From: Phycisphaeraceae bacterium
Lineage (GTDB): Bacteria > Planctomycetota > Phycisphaerae > Phycisphaerales > Phycisphaeraceae
NCBI GenBank assembly: GCA_020851735.1
Contig: JADZCD010000029.1
Span: forward strand, 1-43,850
DNA length: 43,850 nt
Direction of reading: 5' to 3'
Shown here piece by piece: positions 1 through 8,215 of this stretch. The translations under genes were made by a program, and so were the position numbers. A model generated the notes under the pieces. That model was given only the letters and a program-made list of their open reading frames with translations. It did not search any database and was not told the DNA's origin. How positions within the stretch are numbered: position 1 is the stretch's first letter; every line of letters starts with the position of its first letter.

Positions 1-98
1 AGCACCAAAGACAGTTCAAGCGTTCGCGGCCAAGCTCGTTATTGGGAGGAAACCCCCGGTAAGCGAGCTTGTCCCGCGCGCCCCTTCCGGGGGACAAG

Positions 99-120
99 CC
101 CAGGCATTGCCATGCCTGGG
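99..120. repeat. 22-base palindrome, variant copy
   Basis: Nine-base arms CCCAGGCAT and ATGCCTGGG flank the 4-base loop TGCC. The architecture and the CC-ending loop match the copies at 145-166, 24802-24823 and 27713-27734, but the arm sequence differs in a compensated way. It directly abuts another hairpin (67-99). Confidence 0.6.
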
Positions 121-144
121 TGTCTGGTTGCCTCGGTTCTCCCA

Positions 145-166
145 GCCCCGCATGGAAATGCGGGGC
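145..166. repeat. 22-base palindrome (GCCCCGCAT type)
   Basis: Arms GCCCCGCAT and ATGCGGGGC flank the loop GGAA (TTCC on the minus strand). On the minus strand the element is preceded by GAGCCG, exactly as in the copy inside glycerate kinase at 27713-27734, so the similarity extends beyond the stem. The position is intergenic. Confidence 0.75.
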
Positions 167-254
167 CGGCTCAATGCCTTCCGGCTTGCCTGCGTTGCCT
201 TGCTTGCCTTAGTGCCTCAAAAATAAAGCCCAGGGATTCCTTCCCTGGGCTCAA

Positions 255-292
255 TCAAAACCCACGGACATTTTCAAAAACGTCCGTGGGCT
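255..292 (-). terminator. Terminator of the lipoprotein gene
   Basis: Arms CCCACGGAC (261-269) and GTCCGTGGG (282-290) enclose a 12-base AT-rich loop. Read on the minus strand the stem is followed by TTTTGATT, 32 bases past the stop codon of the lipoprotein gene. A second stem with arms at 227-236 and 242-251 lies just beyond. The T-run is short, so termination may be imperfect. Confidence 0.55.
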
Positions 293-324
293 AATGGAAT
301 GACAATCCACCAGACCCCCGCCCC

Positions 325-1665
325 TTACGGTGTCGTCAGCGGCGCCGCCGGCTGCAGCGTGAGCGTGTGGTCAGCCACCAACTCCAGGGACAAGGAGGTT
401 TCGTCCAGCGTCTGGTTATGCAGGTCGGTGATGCGGGTTTTGAGGATGAATTTGCCCACCGTCAAGCGTGCCGGCAGATCGATCACCTGCACGATGAAAA
501 AGTCCTGCCGGCGATTGCGTGACTGATCGACAATTTCCACTCGCGGCTGCCGCCAGACCGCCAAGCCGTCGGCTTCGTTAAACAGCGACAATTCCTGCGC
601 GAGTTTAACCTCGAAACTGCCGTCCGATTTCCCCACCGAGGTAAAGTCATCCAGCTCCACATAGACAATCAGGCGATGATCACGCCCCACCAGCAGCGTC
701 CGCGACGGCACCGGATCGTAGATGCCGTAGCCATCCACCCGCCGGCAGAGTTCCACCCGGCGAATGCGCAGCGGCTGCGCGGCAAACACTTCGTCCACCT
801 GCCTCATAACGATCTGCCGGTCAAACCGCCCGGCTGACAACAAGGAGTTCTGCAGCAGGTGCATCAGCTGGGTATAGCGCAGCAGACTGGCCCTCTCCGG
901 ATTGGTCAGCTCCGGAAAATCAGCCGGATCAAACGGATATCGGGAATCCACCAGCGACACGTGCGACGCCGCCACCGCCCGATTCCAGATCGGATCCGAG
1001 CCCGCGCGCAGGGAGTGAACATATTGCTCTAAGAGCTTTTCGCGATTAACCGCCGGCTGCACCCGCGCATCCGTCGCTTGGGCCGCCATCGCATCCGCCG
1101 CTTCCACTTCGGGAGCAGCCACCGCGCTATTGGCCGCGGACGCCAAAGCCACCGCCGTTGCGTCAGCGTTGGAGGCAGCCGCGGCAGGTACAGGCTCCAC
1201 CACCGGCACCGCCGCAACCGCTTGGCCCATCGCCTGCGCCGGCTGCGTGGCGGCAGCGCCCCCGGAAGTATTCTCCGGGTTATTTTCCGCGCGGGCGGTG
1301 CGAACTAAATCAATCCAGAGAATCTCCGGCGGCTCCGACGGTCGCTGGGCATCCGAAGCACCAACACCTTGTGCGCCGTCGCCTGCCGACGCGCCCGCCT
1401 GCGTTTTGTCCAGCGCTTTAGTCAGCTGCTTGGCGTACGCCTCCGTGCCCAGGGCGGGCGGCGTGCCGTCGCCTTCCGCCGCCGCATCCGTCGCTGACGC
1501 CGCTGCGCCTTCCTGATTCGTCGCGGCCGCGGACTTGGCGTCCGTGGCGGGGGGCGATTTGTCGCCGCCGGTTAAGAATGAAAACGCGCTGCAGCCTGCC
1601 AAGGGCATAAATGCCATCACAGCCAGGATGAAGATCGACACCAGCAGGGATAGTTTTTTGAACAT
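325..1665 (-). CDS. Ala-rich outer-envelope lipoprotein, function unknown
   Basis: I do not recognise this 446-residue protein. The start chosen is the ATG at 1665, because AGGAGG lies 6 bases upstream and the frame then opens with a type II signal peptide: MFKK, a hydrophobic stretch, and the lipobox LAGC near residue 25. It should therefore be lipid-anchored. Residues 30-210 are low-complexity, rich in Ala, Thr, Asp and Glu, and probably a disordered tether. Residues 220-446 look folded, with alternating beta-type segments (RTLLVGRDHRLIVYVELDDF, VGKFILKTRITD). It lies 69 bases downstream of holA in the same direction. In proteobacteria holA is next to the lipoprotein gene lptE, but this protein is much longer and shows no clear LptE resemblance, so the parallel is only positional. 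A micro-repeat half-unit lies in its coding DNA at 1258-1279. Confidence 0.75.
   Translation of the reverse strand: MFKKLSLLVSIFILAVMAFMPLAGCSAFSFLTGGDKSPPATDAKSAAATNQEGAAASATDAAAEGDGTPPALGTEAYAKQLTKALDKTQAGASAGDGAQGVGASDAQRPSEPPEILWIDLVRTARAENNPENTSGGAAATQPAQAMGQAVAAVPVVEPVPAAAASNADATAVALASAANSAVAAPEVEAADAMAAQATDARVQPAVNREKLLEQYVHSLRAGSDPIWNRAVAASHVSLVDSRYPFDPADFPELTNPERASLLRYTQLMHLLQNSLLSAGRFDRQIVMRQVDEVFAAQPLRIRRVELCRRVDGYGIYDPVPSRTLLVGRDHRLIVYVELDDFTSVGKSDGSFEVKLAQELSLFNEADGLAVWRQPRVEIVDQSRNRRQDFFIVQVIDLPARLTVGKFILKTRITDLHNQTLDETSLSLELVADHTLTLQPAAPLTTP
1258..1279. repeat. CCCCCGGAAG micro-repeat unit inside lipoprotein gene
   Basis: The plus strand reads GCCCCCGGAAGTATTCTCCGGG, written here as CCCCCGGAAGTA then TTCTCCGGG. 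It is a core unit followed by an inverted partial copy, within the low-complexity coding region (minus-strand protein segment NPENTSGGAAA). A single unit like this could be chance in GC-rich DNA. Confidence 0.4.
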
Positions 1666-1734
1666 GACCGCCTCCTGCGGTAAGCGCGTTGGGGCGAGTG
1701 CACGCGCCAGCCCATCCATGGGCATCAGAACAGT

Positions 1735-2808
1735 CTACCCGGAAAGTTCATCGGCCAAAAGAACGCAAAAGGCTTGAAGATTAGGCAAGGGTTCGCCCAG
1801 CCCGCTCTTGGCCCGCCGGTCCGCGGCGATGATCTGGTCAAACAGGTAGTCCGCCGACCGCGCATTTAACTTCTGGGCGGCCTTTAGGAACGCATACTGG
1901 CGTGGGCCAAACAGGCGCAGATTCGCGGCTATTTTGGGCTCCGGCACGCCCTGGCGGCGCATCCGGGCCGCCAAATGCAGCTTGCGGAAAAGGTCCGCCA
2001 CCGCGTAGGTCACCAGCACCTCCGACTGCCCGGCCAAGTTCACCAAATCGCTTAGTTTTTCCAGAACCGGGGCCAAGGCACGCCCCCCGGGCGAGCCGGC
2101 CGCGGGGGCTGAGCCCACGGCGCGTGCGGACGTAGAAGCCAGGGCCAAGAGAAAGGCTTCCTGGATGATCCAGGCTTCTTCGTCGCTGCTGCGGCCGACC
2201 ATTTGTTCGACGAGGGCTTCGTCAATCGGTTGATCGTCCGGGGCGGCCGAGGCGAGCTTGGCCAGCTCCGCGTCCAAAAGCATCAACTCCGAGCCCATGC
2301 GTTGGAGCAACACGTCCACAGCTTTGGGCGTGATGCGGCGCTGATAGGCCTTTTGAATCCGGCGCTGGACCCAGGCCTTAGCCTCGGCGCGGCCGGGAGG
2401 ATCGCAGCGCACAATCGCGCCGACCTTCAGGATCAACTTATCCAGGTTGCCCTTGTGCCACGTCTCATCGCGCAGAACCAGCGTGCCCGACTCCGCGGGC
2501 GTCTGGGCGTAGCGTTCTAAGAGCGGGCGGTGCTTCTTAACGAATTCCGCCGCGTTATCGACCACCACGAGTTTGTGCGATTGCAGCAGCGAAGGCGTGC
2601 GCAGATCGTCCAACACGTCGGCCAGCGGCGCGGTGGCGCCGTCGAAGTAGGTCGGGTCCAGCGGGCCGTGTTGCTGGCGAAGATCGGCACAGAGCGTTTC
2701 AAATCGCTCGCGGCGGAGCATCAGCTCCGGGCCGTATAAAACCAGGATGCGCACCTGGGCCGACGGCGCGGAGGCAGCTGGCGCGGGCTGAGAGGATCGG
2801 CGAGCCAT
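1735..2808 (-). CDS. holA: DNA polymerase III delta subunit
   Basis: Delta is the clamp-loader subunit that opens the beta sliding clamp. The 357-residue length fits the family. After an Ala/Pro-rich start (MARRSSQPAPAASAP) the N-terminal domain begins with RILVLYGPELMLRRERFETL, the degenerate P-loop-like segment of HolA. The middle part (LRTPSLLQSHKLVVVDNAAEFV, shown in part, then LLERYAQTP) and DPPGRAEAKAWVQRRIQ are typical of the family, as is the C-terminal helical collar region (DLFRKLHLAARMRRQGV...). The start at 2808 is preferred over the upstream frame to 2928, which reads as unstructured Arg-rich sequence; no clear ribosome-binding site is visible. An insert rich in Ala, Gly and Pro near residues 230-250 (SARAVGSAPAAGSPGGRALA) is unusual. 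It is followed by the lipoprotein gene, probably co-transcribed. Confidence 0.85.
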   Translation of the reverse strand: MARRSSQPAPAASAPSAQVRILVLYGPELMLRRERFETLCADLRQQHGPLDPTYFDGATAPLADVLDDLRTPSLLQSHKLVVVDNAAEFVKKHRPLLERYAQTPAESGTLVLRDETWHKGNLDKLILKVGAIVRCDPPGRAEAKAWVQRRIQKAYQRRITPKAVDVLLQRMGSELMLLDAELAKLASAAPDDQPIDEALVEQMVGRSSDEEAWIIQEAFLLALASTSARAVGSAPAAGSPGGRALAPVLEKLSDLVNLAGQSEVLVTYAVADLFRKLHLAARMRRQGVPEPKIAANLRLFGPRQYAFLKAAQKLNARSADYLFDQIIAADRRAKSGLGEPLPNLQAFCVLLADELSG

Positions 2809-2903
2809 GGGAGGATGGTAGCCCAAGAGCGAGCAGGCGTCGAGACAGCCCTGGCGCTTAGCGCGCCCCAAAAATCGTCGCGGCCAGGGCGGAGAGAATT
2901 CTC

Positions 2904-3770
2904 TTAGGCCTTGGGCACGTTCACCCATTCGCCCGGGCGCGCCAGGGCCTGGACGCCCGCTTCCAGGAGGGCGGCGATCTCCAGCGTCTGGTTGGGCGGG
3001 GCCTGGGGCTGACGGGTGTTGTAGAACACGAGCATGGCGTCAATAAAACGCGGGAAAAAGTCATCCATCGTGTCCAGACACAAACCGCCGCCGCCGGGCT
3101 TGACCCAGGAGGCCGCGAGCTGGAAGGGCAGGCCGGGCCCGACTTGAATCGTGCCCCGCCGCCCGTCGGGATAATCCACCAGCAGCAGGCGCGTGGTCGC
3201 GTTGCCGACGTGCATGACCCGGCAGGCGCCAAGGCCCAGGGTCATCACCAGCATCTCCAACTGGTGGATGGCGTATTCGACGAACTCGCCGGACCCGCGC
3301 ACGGAAACGAAGTCCACGGACTTATCCGCCAGCGGGCCGGCCAGGGCTTTCTGCAGAGCGGACCCGAAGCGCAAGGCCGAGGAGGAAAACATGGGGGTTT
3401 TGTAGGCGCCGGCTTTTTCAAACATCCGCCGGCCGGCCGCCAAGCTGGGGGCAAAGGGTTTGTCGATGTAGACGGGTTTGCCGCTGCGCAGCGGAAGGTC
3501 CGCCAGCTGTTCGTGCACGGCCGCATTGCGGGGGGCGAGCACCAGCAGGCAATCGCACTCGGCCACCACCTGTTCGATGCTCCTGGCCTTGGCGATTTTC
3601 TGCTTAGCGCACCACTGGTCGATGTTCAGGCCCGTGGCCGGGGCGCGCAATTCCCAGGCGAGGGTGACTTGAAAGTCTTTGCCCAAGGCGCTGTCGCGGA
3701 TGAACTGGGGGTAATTGTTGGCATGCCAGTTGTCGAGGAACTCGTCGATGAAGCCGATGGTCTTTTTCAC
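2904..3770 (-). CDS. Gfo/Idh/MocA-family oxidoreductase
   Basis: This is a predicted NAD(P)-dependent oxidoreductase or a non-catalytic relative of 288 residues, substrate unknown. The GTG at 3770 is preferred because GGAG lies 8 bases upstream and the protein then begins MKKTIGFIDEFLDNWHANNY, a start I associate with planctomycete and Bacteroidetes members of this family. The GTG at 3779 is an alternative. Features are an N-terminal Rossmann-like half (VVAECDCLLVLAPRNAAVHE), the Gfo/Idh hallmark KPVYIDKPFAPS around residue 118 (DKP in place of EKP), and a C-terminal alpha/beta half with GGGGLCLDTMDDFFPRFIDA. The classical N-terminal GxGxxG is not evident, so nucleotide binding is uncertain. 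It lies 95 bases upstream of holA in the same direction. Confidence 0.75.
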   Translation of the reverse strand: MKKTIGFIDEFLDNWHANNYPQFIRDSALGKDFQVTLAWELRAPATGLNIDQWCAKQKIAKARSIEQVVAECDCLLVLAPRNAAVHEQLADLPLRSGKPVYIDKPFAPSLAAGRRMFEKAGAYKTPMFSSSALRFGSALQKALAGPLADKSVDFVSVRGSGEFVEYAIHQLEMLVMTLGLGACRVMHVGNATTRLLLVDYPDGRRGTIQVGPGLPFQLAASWVKPGGGGLCLDTMDDFFPRFIDAMLVFYNTRQPQAPPNQTLEIAALLEAGVQALARPGEWVNVPKA

Positions 3771-3881
3771 CGAAGGCACTCCGAAATTTTTGTCAGGGCG
3801 AATCGTTCTAAATCAGATTACGGGAACCTGCTTTCTTAAAATACTCGTTTTTACGGTCCGTGCAGCCTGGGGGGTGGAAAC

Positions 3882-3913
3882 AAAAAAACCCACGGCGAAA
3901 AGGCCGTGGGTTT
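3882..3913 (-). terminator. Terminator of the ribosomal protein operon
   Basis: An 11-base perfect stem (AAACCCACGGC at 3886-3896 with GCCGTGGGTTT at 3903-3913) and a 6-base loop are followed on the minus strand by a run of T (the A-run at 3882-3888). It lies 30 bases after the rplQ stop, so it closes the S10-spc-alpha transcript. Confidence 0.9.
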
Positions 3914-3943
3914 GGGTTTTTCGTGCGGAGCTAAAGCGCGTGC

Positions 3944-4516
3944 TTACGCGGAAGCCGGTGCCGCCGGTTCGGCCGCCTTGGCCTTGCGGAGCTTGGCGGC
4001 ATATTCCATGCGGTGATTGGCCTTGTCGCGGCGGCGGGAGAACTGGCCGGCGACCTGCGGGCCCTCTTCCTTGCCGACCAGCTGCAGAACGCAGAGCGCC
4101 CCGCCATCGCCCACGCGGCGGCGGGCCAGCTTGACGATGCGGGTGTAGCCGCCCTGGCGGTCGCTGTAGCTGGGGGCGATCTCGTTAAAGATCTTCTGCA
4201 CCACGCGCGGGCCGCGGGTCAGTTCGCCGTAGCGGTTGATCTTGTACTGGGGCACCTCGGCCGGATCGACGGTTTTGACGTCGAAATCGACCAGGAAGGG
4301 ATTGCCCAGGGCCTGGATCACCTGGCGGCGGGCGTGCAGGGAGCCACGCTTGGCGATGGTGATCAGCTTTTCGACCAAGGGCTGAACGCTCTTGGCCCGA
4401 GGCAGAGTGGTGGTGATCTGGCCGTGGGTGAAGAAGGCGATGGCCATATTGCGGCGCATGGCCAGGCGATGTTCACTGTCACGACCGAGCTTGTAACCGG
4501 CAACACGATGTCTCAT
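3944..4516 (-). CDS. rplQ: Large ribosomal subunit protein bL17
   Basis: The protein has 190 residues; the conserved core is residues 1-120 (MRHRVAGYKLGRDSEHR, AIAFFTHGQITTTLPRAKSV, LVEKLITIAKRG) and binds 23S rRNA near the exit tunnel. Typical bL17 is about 120-130 residues. Here there is an internal insertion (residues 75-105, NPFLVDFDVKTVDPAEVPQY) and a basic, Ala-rich C-terminal tail. Longer L17 proteins are known in several phyla. GGGAGG lies 8 bases before the ATG. It is the last gene of the alpha section, 104 bases after rpoA. Confidence 0.95.
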   Translation of the reverse strand: MRHRVAGYKLGRDSEHRLAMRRNMAIAFFTHGQITTTLPRAKSVQPLVEKLITIAKRGSLHARRQVIQALGNPFLVDFDVKTVDPAEVPQYKINRYGELTRGPRVVQKIFNEIAPSYSDRQGGYTRIVKLARRRVGDGGALCVLQLVGKEEGPQVAGQFSRRRDKANHRMEYAAKLRKAKAAEPAAPASA

Positions 4517-4620
4517 GACCGAAACCTCCCATCCGCCGAGGGGCCCTGATTTTCAACCAGCGGCGCCAACCCGGGCGAGCGGACTTGGTAAGCGTGACGA
4601 CCGCCAAACCCCGCCAGCGT

Positions 4621-5634
4621 TTACGGCTGCGGGGCGGCGGTGCTCTTATACTCCTCGGGCATTTCCATGCCCAACGACAGATTCATGTCCGTCAGCTTGC
4701 GTTTGACTTCCCGCAAGGACGTCTTGCCGAAGGAGCGGACCTTTAAGAGATCCTGCTCGTTGCGCTGGACCAGATCGCCGACGGTCTTGATCTCGGCGGA
4801 TTCGATGCAGTTGCTGGCACGCACAGAAAGTTCAAGCTCGGCGATGGGCATGCGCAGTTTCCTTAAGAGGTCTTCCTCGACCTTGGCGGCGGCGGTGGCG
4901 GTCTCGCTGGCCACGGTCTGGCCGATCTCAAAATACTGGACGAAGGGATTCAGGTGCTTGCGGAGGATCTTGGCGGCTTCCACCAGGGCCATCTCCGGTG
5001 TGACCGTGCCGTTGGTCCAGATTTCCAGCGTCAGCTTGTCAAAGTTGGTCTTCTGGCCCACGCGGGTGTCTTCCACCTTGTAGCGGACGCGGAGGACGGG
5101 GGAGAAGATGGCGTCGACGGGAATCCAGCCGATTTCCTGATCGCCGCGTTCCTGGTATTGCTCGCTGGCGGGCAGGTAGCCGCGGCCCTTCTTGACCGCG
5201 AATTCCATGTCGAAATCCACTTCCTTGGTGAGGGTGGCCAGCACCAGGTCCTTGTTGTGGATGGTGATGGAGGTGTCCGCCTCGATCAGCTCGCAGGTGA
5301 CCTCGCCGGGGCCCTCGGCCTGGAGGCGCATGGTCTTGGGCTCCTCGCCCTCCATGGAGACGATCATGTTCTTGACGTTGAGGATGACGTCGGTGACGTC
5401 TTCCATCACGCCTTCGAGGCTGGTGAATTCGTGCTGAGCGCCCTTGATTTTCAGGGCGGTGACCGCGGAGCCTTCGAGGCTCGAGAGCAGGATGCGGCGG
5501 AGGCTGTTGCCGACGGTGGTGCCAAAGCCGCGCTCGAAGGGTTCGATCGTGAACTTCCCGAAAGTGGAAGTATTCGCCTGGGAGTCAGGGACAACCCGGG
5601 TAGGCAGTTCCAAACCACGCCATCTCATGCGCAT
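4621..5634 (-). CDS. rpoA: RNA polymerase alpha subunit
   Basis: The alpha subunit nucleates RNA polymerase assembly and contacts promoters and activators. It has 337 residues, a normal length. The N-terminal domain holds FGKFTIEPFERGFGTTVGNS and LRRILLSSLEGSAVTALKIK (dimerisation and beta binding). The C-terminal domain holds LELSVRASNCIESAEIKTVG and FGKTSLREVKRKL, the helix-hairpin-helix DNA-binding part. The ATG at 5634 is preferred: a GGAG lies 11 bases upstream and MRMRWRGLELPTRVV is a start usual in planctomycetes. The TTG at 5676 is less likely. The 173 bases between rpsK and rpoA hold no gene; rpsD, usually here, is absent. Confidence 0.97.
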   Translation of the reverse strand: MRMRWRGLELPTRVVPDSQANTSTFGKFTIEPFERGFGTTVGNSLRRILLSSLEGSAVTALKIKGAQHEFTSLEGVMEDVTDVILNVKNMIVSMEGEEPKTMRLQAEGPGEVTCELIEADTSITIHNKDLVLATLTKEVDFDMEFAVKKGRGYLPASEQYQERGDQEIGWIPVDAIFSPVLRVRYKVEDTRVGQKTNFDKLTLEIWTNGTVTPEMALVEAAKILRKHLNPFVQYFEIGQTVASETATAAAKVEEDLLRKLRMPIAELELSVRASNCIESAEIKTVGDLVQRNEQDLLKVRSFGKTSLREVKRKLTDMNLSLGMEMPEEYKSTAAPQP

Positions 5635-5807
5635 GTGCTCGTCTCCGACATTAGCCAGCAGGCCTTGCTGATCCAAGGAACCGATCGGGAAGCACGCCGT
5701 AACGACCAGCTGCTGGACTTGATCGAGGCTTCTATTCCCGAAGGGCGATGAACAGTACCGTACGTCCGCCAGCGCGTGCCGGCGGGGGGATTTCGTTCGC
5801 TCCGACC

Positions 5808-6185
5808 TTACACGCGGCGGCGCTTGGGGGGGCGGCAGCCGTTGTGGGGGATCGGGGTGCGATCTTCCACGGCGGTGATCTTCAGGCCGGCCCGCTGGAG
5901 GGCGGTGACGGCGGATTCGCGGCCGGAGCCGGCGCCTTTGACGCGGACTTCCACTTCCTGCATGCCGATCTTCACCGCGGTGTTGGCGGCTTCCTCGGCG
6001 GCGCGGGTGGCGGCGAAGGGCGTGCTCTTGCGCGAGCCCTTAAAGCCGATGGACCCGGACGACGCCCAGGCGACGGTCTCGCCGTTCATGTCCGTGATGG
6101 TGACAATCGTATTGTTGAAGGTGGCCTTGACATGGGCGATGCCGCGGACCACGTGACGTCGGACTTTGCGAACTTTCTTTCCCAT
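5808..6185 (-). CDS. rpsK: Small ribosomal subunit protein uS11
   Basis: This is a platform protein of the 30S subunit near the mRNA exit, of 125 residues, full length. Conserved stretches are [38 protein letters not shown] and the C-terminal [20 protein letters not shown]. It follows rpsM after 92 bases and is followed directly by rpoA, not rpsD. Confidence 0.97.
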   Translation of the reverse strand: MGKKVRKVRRHVVRGIAHVKATFNNTIVTITDMNGETVAWASSGSIGFKGSRKSTPFAATRAAEEAANTAVKIGMQEVEVRVKGAGSGRESAVTALQRAGLKITAVEDRTPIPHNGCRPPKRRRV

Positions 6186-6277
6186 CGAAGCATCCCTTTA
6201 AGCGGGCGGTCACGCCGCCCGGAGAGTCCATTGCGGAAAATGCCCGGGCGACCTGGCGGCCGCGCGGCGCGGAATAT

Positions 6278-6658
6278 TTACTTGGCCTTGACCGCCTTCT
6301 TGGTGGCCACGGTTTTGCGCCGGCCCTTGCGGGTGCGGGCGTTGGTCTTGGTGCGCTGGCCGCGTACGGGCAGGCCGCGGCGGTGGCGGTCGCCACGGTA
6401 GCAGCGGACGTCGCGGAGGCGGGTGATGTTCTGGGCGGTCTGCCGGCGGAGGGCGCCTTCGACAATGTGGTTGTTGTCGATGATGCCGGCGATCAGCGCC
6501 AATTGCTCTTCGGTGATCTTGTTGGCCCGGGTCTGGCCGTCGATATTGGCTTCCTTGAGGATAGCCGCGGCATTGGTCGGGCCGATGCCGTAGATGTAAC
6601 GCAGGGAGATCCGGATGGGCTTGTTGTCGGGAATGTCGACACCGGCGATACGAGGCAT
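6278..6658 (-). CDS. rpsM: Small ribosomal subunit protein uS13
   Basis: This 30S head protein contacts the 50S subunit and the P-site tRNA. It has 126 residues, beginning [19 protein letters not shown]. The ATG at 6658 fits the family and has AGGAG 10 bases upstream; a TTG two codons earlier is less likely. The helix-two-turn-helix region [14 protein letters not shown] and the [19 protein letters not shown] motif with a basic tail ([19 protein letters not shown]) are clear. Confidence 0.97.
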   Translation of the reverse strand: MPRIAGVDIPDNKPIRISLRYIYGIGPTNAAAILKEANIDGQTRANKITEEQLALIAGIIDNNHIVEGALRRQTAQNITRLRDVRCYRGDRHRRGLPVRGQRTKTNARTRKGRRKTVATKKAVKAK

Positions 6659-6771
6659 GTTCAAGGACTCCTGGGGTCGGGCAACGTTGGAGGCAAGCGG
6701 CTTGTCAGGACGCTGACATCAGGGGGCCACCGGAGGCGGGGCTCAGCCGGCCCCGTCCGGAGGGACGGTCA

Positions 6772-6891
6772 TCAGGCTCCCTGCCTTTGTTTGTGCTTGG
6801 GGTTCTTGCGGCAGATCACGCGGACCACGCCCTTGCGACGGACGATCTTGCAGTGCTCACACATGCGTTTGACGCTGCTACGAACTTTCAT
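6772..6891 (-). CDS. rpmJ: Large ribosomal subunit protein bL36
   Basis: This small 39-residue gene begins [19 protein letters not shown] at 6891 and ends in TGA at 6772-6774. It carries the zinc-ribbon ligands Cys11, Cys14, Cys27 and His33, so it is the zinc-binding (C+) form. It lies between infA and rpsM, the usual order, with 113 bases to rpsM. Confidence 0.95.
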   Translation of the reverse strand: MKVRSSVKRMCEHCKIVRRKGVVRVICRKNPKHKQRQGA

Positions 6892-6930
6892 AAATCACCT
6901 GTGGATCAGTAAGCGAGGGTAAGTTGTTTT

Positions 6931-6995
6931 CCGGGGGGTGTGCCGGGGGTGTTTTATTCCGGGGGTGCCGGGGTATACCGGGGTGGTGCCGGGGG
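6931..6995. repeat. CCGGGGG micro-repeat cluster between infA and rpmJ
   Basis: The plus strand shows five CCGGGG(G) cores in 65 bases, separated by 5-13 bases (TGTG, TGTTTTATT, TG, TATA, TGGTG spacers). It resembles the CCCCCGG part of the micro-repeat but mostly lacks the AAG. It occupies most of the 104-base gap after the infA stop, an unusual place within a ribosomal operon. Confidence 0.55.
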
Positions 6996-7211
6996 TTAGT
7001 GGCGGTAGGTAATGCGTCCTTTGGTCAGGTCGTAGGGGCTGATTTCGACGGTGACTTTGTCACCGGGCAGAATGCGGATGTAGTGCATGCGCATTTTGCC
7101 GGAAATATGAGCCACCATTTCGTGGTTGTTCTCCAGCCGGACGCGGAACATGGCGTTGGGCAGAGCGTCAATCACTTCGCCTTCGACCGATATTTTTTCT
7201 TCCTTGGCCAC
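6996..7211 (-). CDS. infA: Translation initiation factor IF-1
   Basis: IF-1 is an OB-fold protein that blocks the A site during initiation. It has 71 residues, full length: [20 protein letters not shown], then [19 protein letters not shown] and [19 protein letters not shown]. The start codon is GTG, as no ATG lies in range. It sits between map and rpmJ as in most bacteria, 77 bases after map. Confidence 0.97.
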   Translation of the reverse strand: MAKEEKISVEGEVIDALPNAMFRVRLENNHEMVAHISGKMRMHYIRILPGDKVTVEISPYDLTKGRITYRH

Positions 7212-7288
7212 TCGTTAACCGTTACTCTTTTTCACCTGCCGAGGAACGCCTCGCGACGTTCGCCGCCCGGCAAGCGAAGGGTTGCATG

Positions 7289-8077
7289 TCACCGGCCGTC
7301 GGTCAGCACATCGGCGCCCCGGGACGTTACCGCCACGGTGTGCTCAAAGTGGGCTGACGGCTGACGATCGACGGTGCACACCGTCCAACCGTCTTCCATC
7401 TCGATCACCTGGGCGGAGCCCTGATTGCACATGGGCTCGATGGCCAGGACCATTCCTTCCCGAAGCACGATATCCTGACGAATCAATTCCGGGCTTACGT
7501 AATTGGGGACCTTGGGGTCCTCGTGGAGCTTGCGTCCGATGCCGTGGCCGACGTATTCGCGGACGACGCTGAAGCCGGCCTGCTCGGCGTAATTCTGCAT
7601 CAGGCGGGCGATCTGGCTCCAGCGGCGGCCGGGCTGCACATTTTCCACCGCGATCCGCAGCAGGTGTTCGGTCACCTGACAGAGCTGATGGGTTTGCGGC
7701 GGCACTTTCCCGACTTCGAGGGTGACCGCCGAATCTCCACACCAGCCGTCCATCCGCACGCCGCAGTCGATACTGACGATGTCTCCGTCGCGGATGACCC
7801 GATCACTGGCGATGCCGTGTACCACCTCCTGGTTAATACTGATGCACACATTGCCAGGAAAACCTTCGCCGGGCTGATAAGTTGGGTAGTTCTTAAATAA
7901 TCCTTCCGCACCCGCGGCGGAGATAAGCTCCAAAGCTTTCAGATCAATCTGCCGTGTCGTTATACCGGGTTGGCAGATCGACTTGCAGTGATCCAGCACC
8001 TGTTTGACCACGCGCCCGGCAGCGCGCATTTTTTCGATCTCTTGGGCTGTCTTTAACACAATACCCATGGCCGACAT
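7289..8077 (-). CDS. map: Methionine aminopeptidase, type I
   Basis: This metalloenzyme removes the N-terminal Met from nascent proteins. It has 262 residues from the ATG at 8077; a second ATG at 8068 (MGIVLKT) is equally possible. The five metal ligands are visible: Asp104 (SIDCGV), Asp115 (GDSAVT), His178 (GHGIGRKLHE), Glu214 (IEPM) and Glu245 (FEHT). His87 (VVHGI) is the substrate-binding histidine. adk, often between secY and map, is absent. Its own promoter (8112-8139) lies in the 138-base gap after secY, so map, infA and downstream genes can be transcribed separately. Confidence 0.96.
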   Translation of the reverse strand: MSAMGIVLKTAQEIEKMRAAGRVVKQVLDHCKSICQPGITTRQIDLKALELISAAGAEGLFKNYPTYQPGEGFPGNVCISINQEVVHGIASDRVIRDGDIVSIDCGVRMDGWCGDSAVTLEVGKVPPQTHQLCQVTEHLLRIAVENVQPGRRWSQIARLMQNYAEQAGFSVVREYVGHGIGRKLHEDPKVPNYVSPELIRQDIVLREGMVLAIEPMCNQGSAQVIEMEDGWTVCTVDRQPSAHFEHTVAVTSRGADVLTDGR

Positions 8078-8111
8078 TCACCGCCGCGCGCCGGCAAAGG
8101 GTAGACCCAAC

Positions 8112-8139
8112 ATCATACCCAAGGGCGCTTATGTTGCAA
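8112..8139 (-). promoter_or_regulatory. Promoter for map-infA-rpmJ
   Basis: On the minus strand TTGCAA (8134-8139) and TATGAT (8112-8117) are separated by 16 bases, close to the sigma-70 consensus. The predicted start lies about 28 bases before map. It is inside the ribosomal block, after secY. Confidence 0.65.
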
Positions 8140-8215
8140 AGTTGCCCGGGGCGACAACTTAGTGTCTTGCCGCCAAGGCTTTACGGCCCGGCGGCGGTTT
8201 TCAGGGTTCAGAGCC

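Larger units (their letters stand above)
1..324. other. Intergenic region packed with hairpins
   Basis: No convincing gene lies here; the short open frames are GC-rich noise. At least five inverted repeats follow one another: arms 67-75/91-99 (GCTTGTCCC/GGGACAAGC), 99-107/112-120, 145-153/158-166, 227-236/242-251 and 261-269/282-290. The second and third share the 9-4-9 palindrome architecture found elsewhere in the window. A single micro-repeat core (CCTTCCGGGGG) sits at 83-93 in the loop of the first hairpin. The last hairpin probably terminates the minus-strand lipoprotein gene; the others have no obvious terminator T-tract. Confidence 0.7.

Noticed and set aside
223..252. Hairpin as a terminator of a plus-strand gene
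   Set aside because: No plus-strand gene lies to its left in the window and the following T content is low.
4954..5751. Plus-strand frame of 265 codons opposite rpoA
   Set aside because: It mirrors rpoA; the part after 5635 reads somewhat protein-like but has no start signal or known match.
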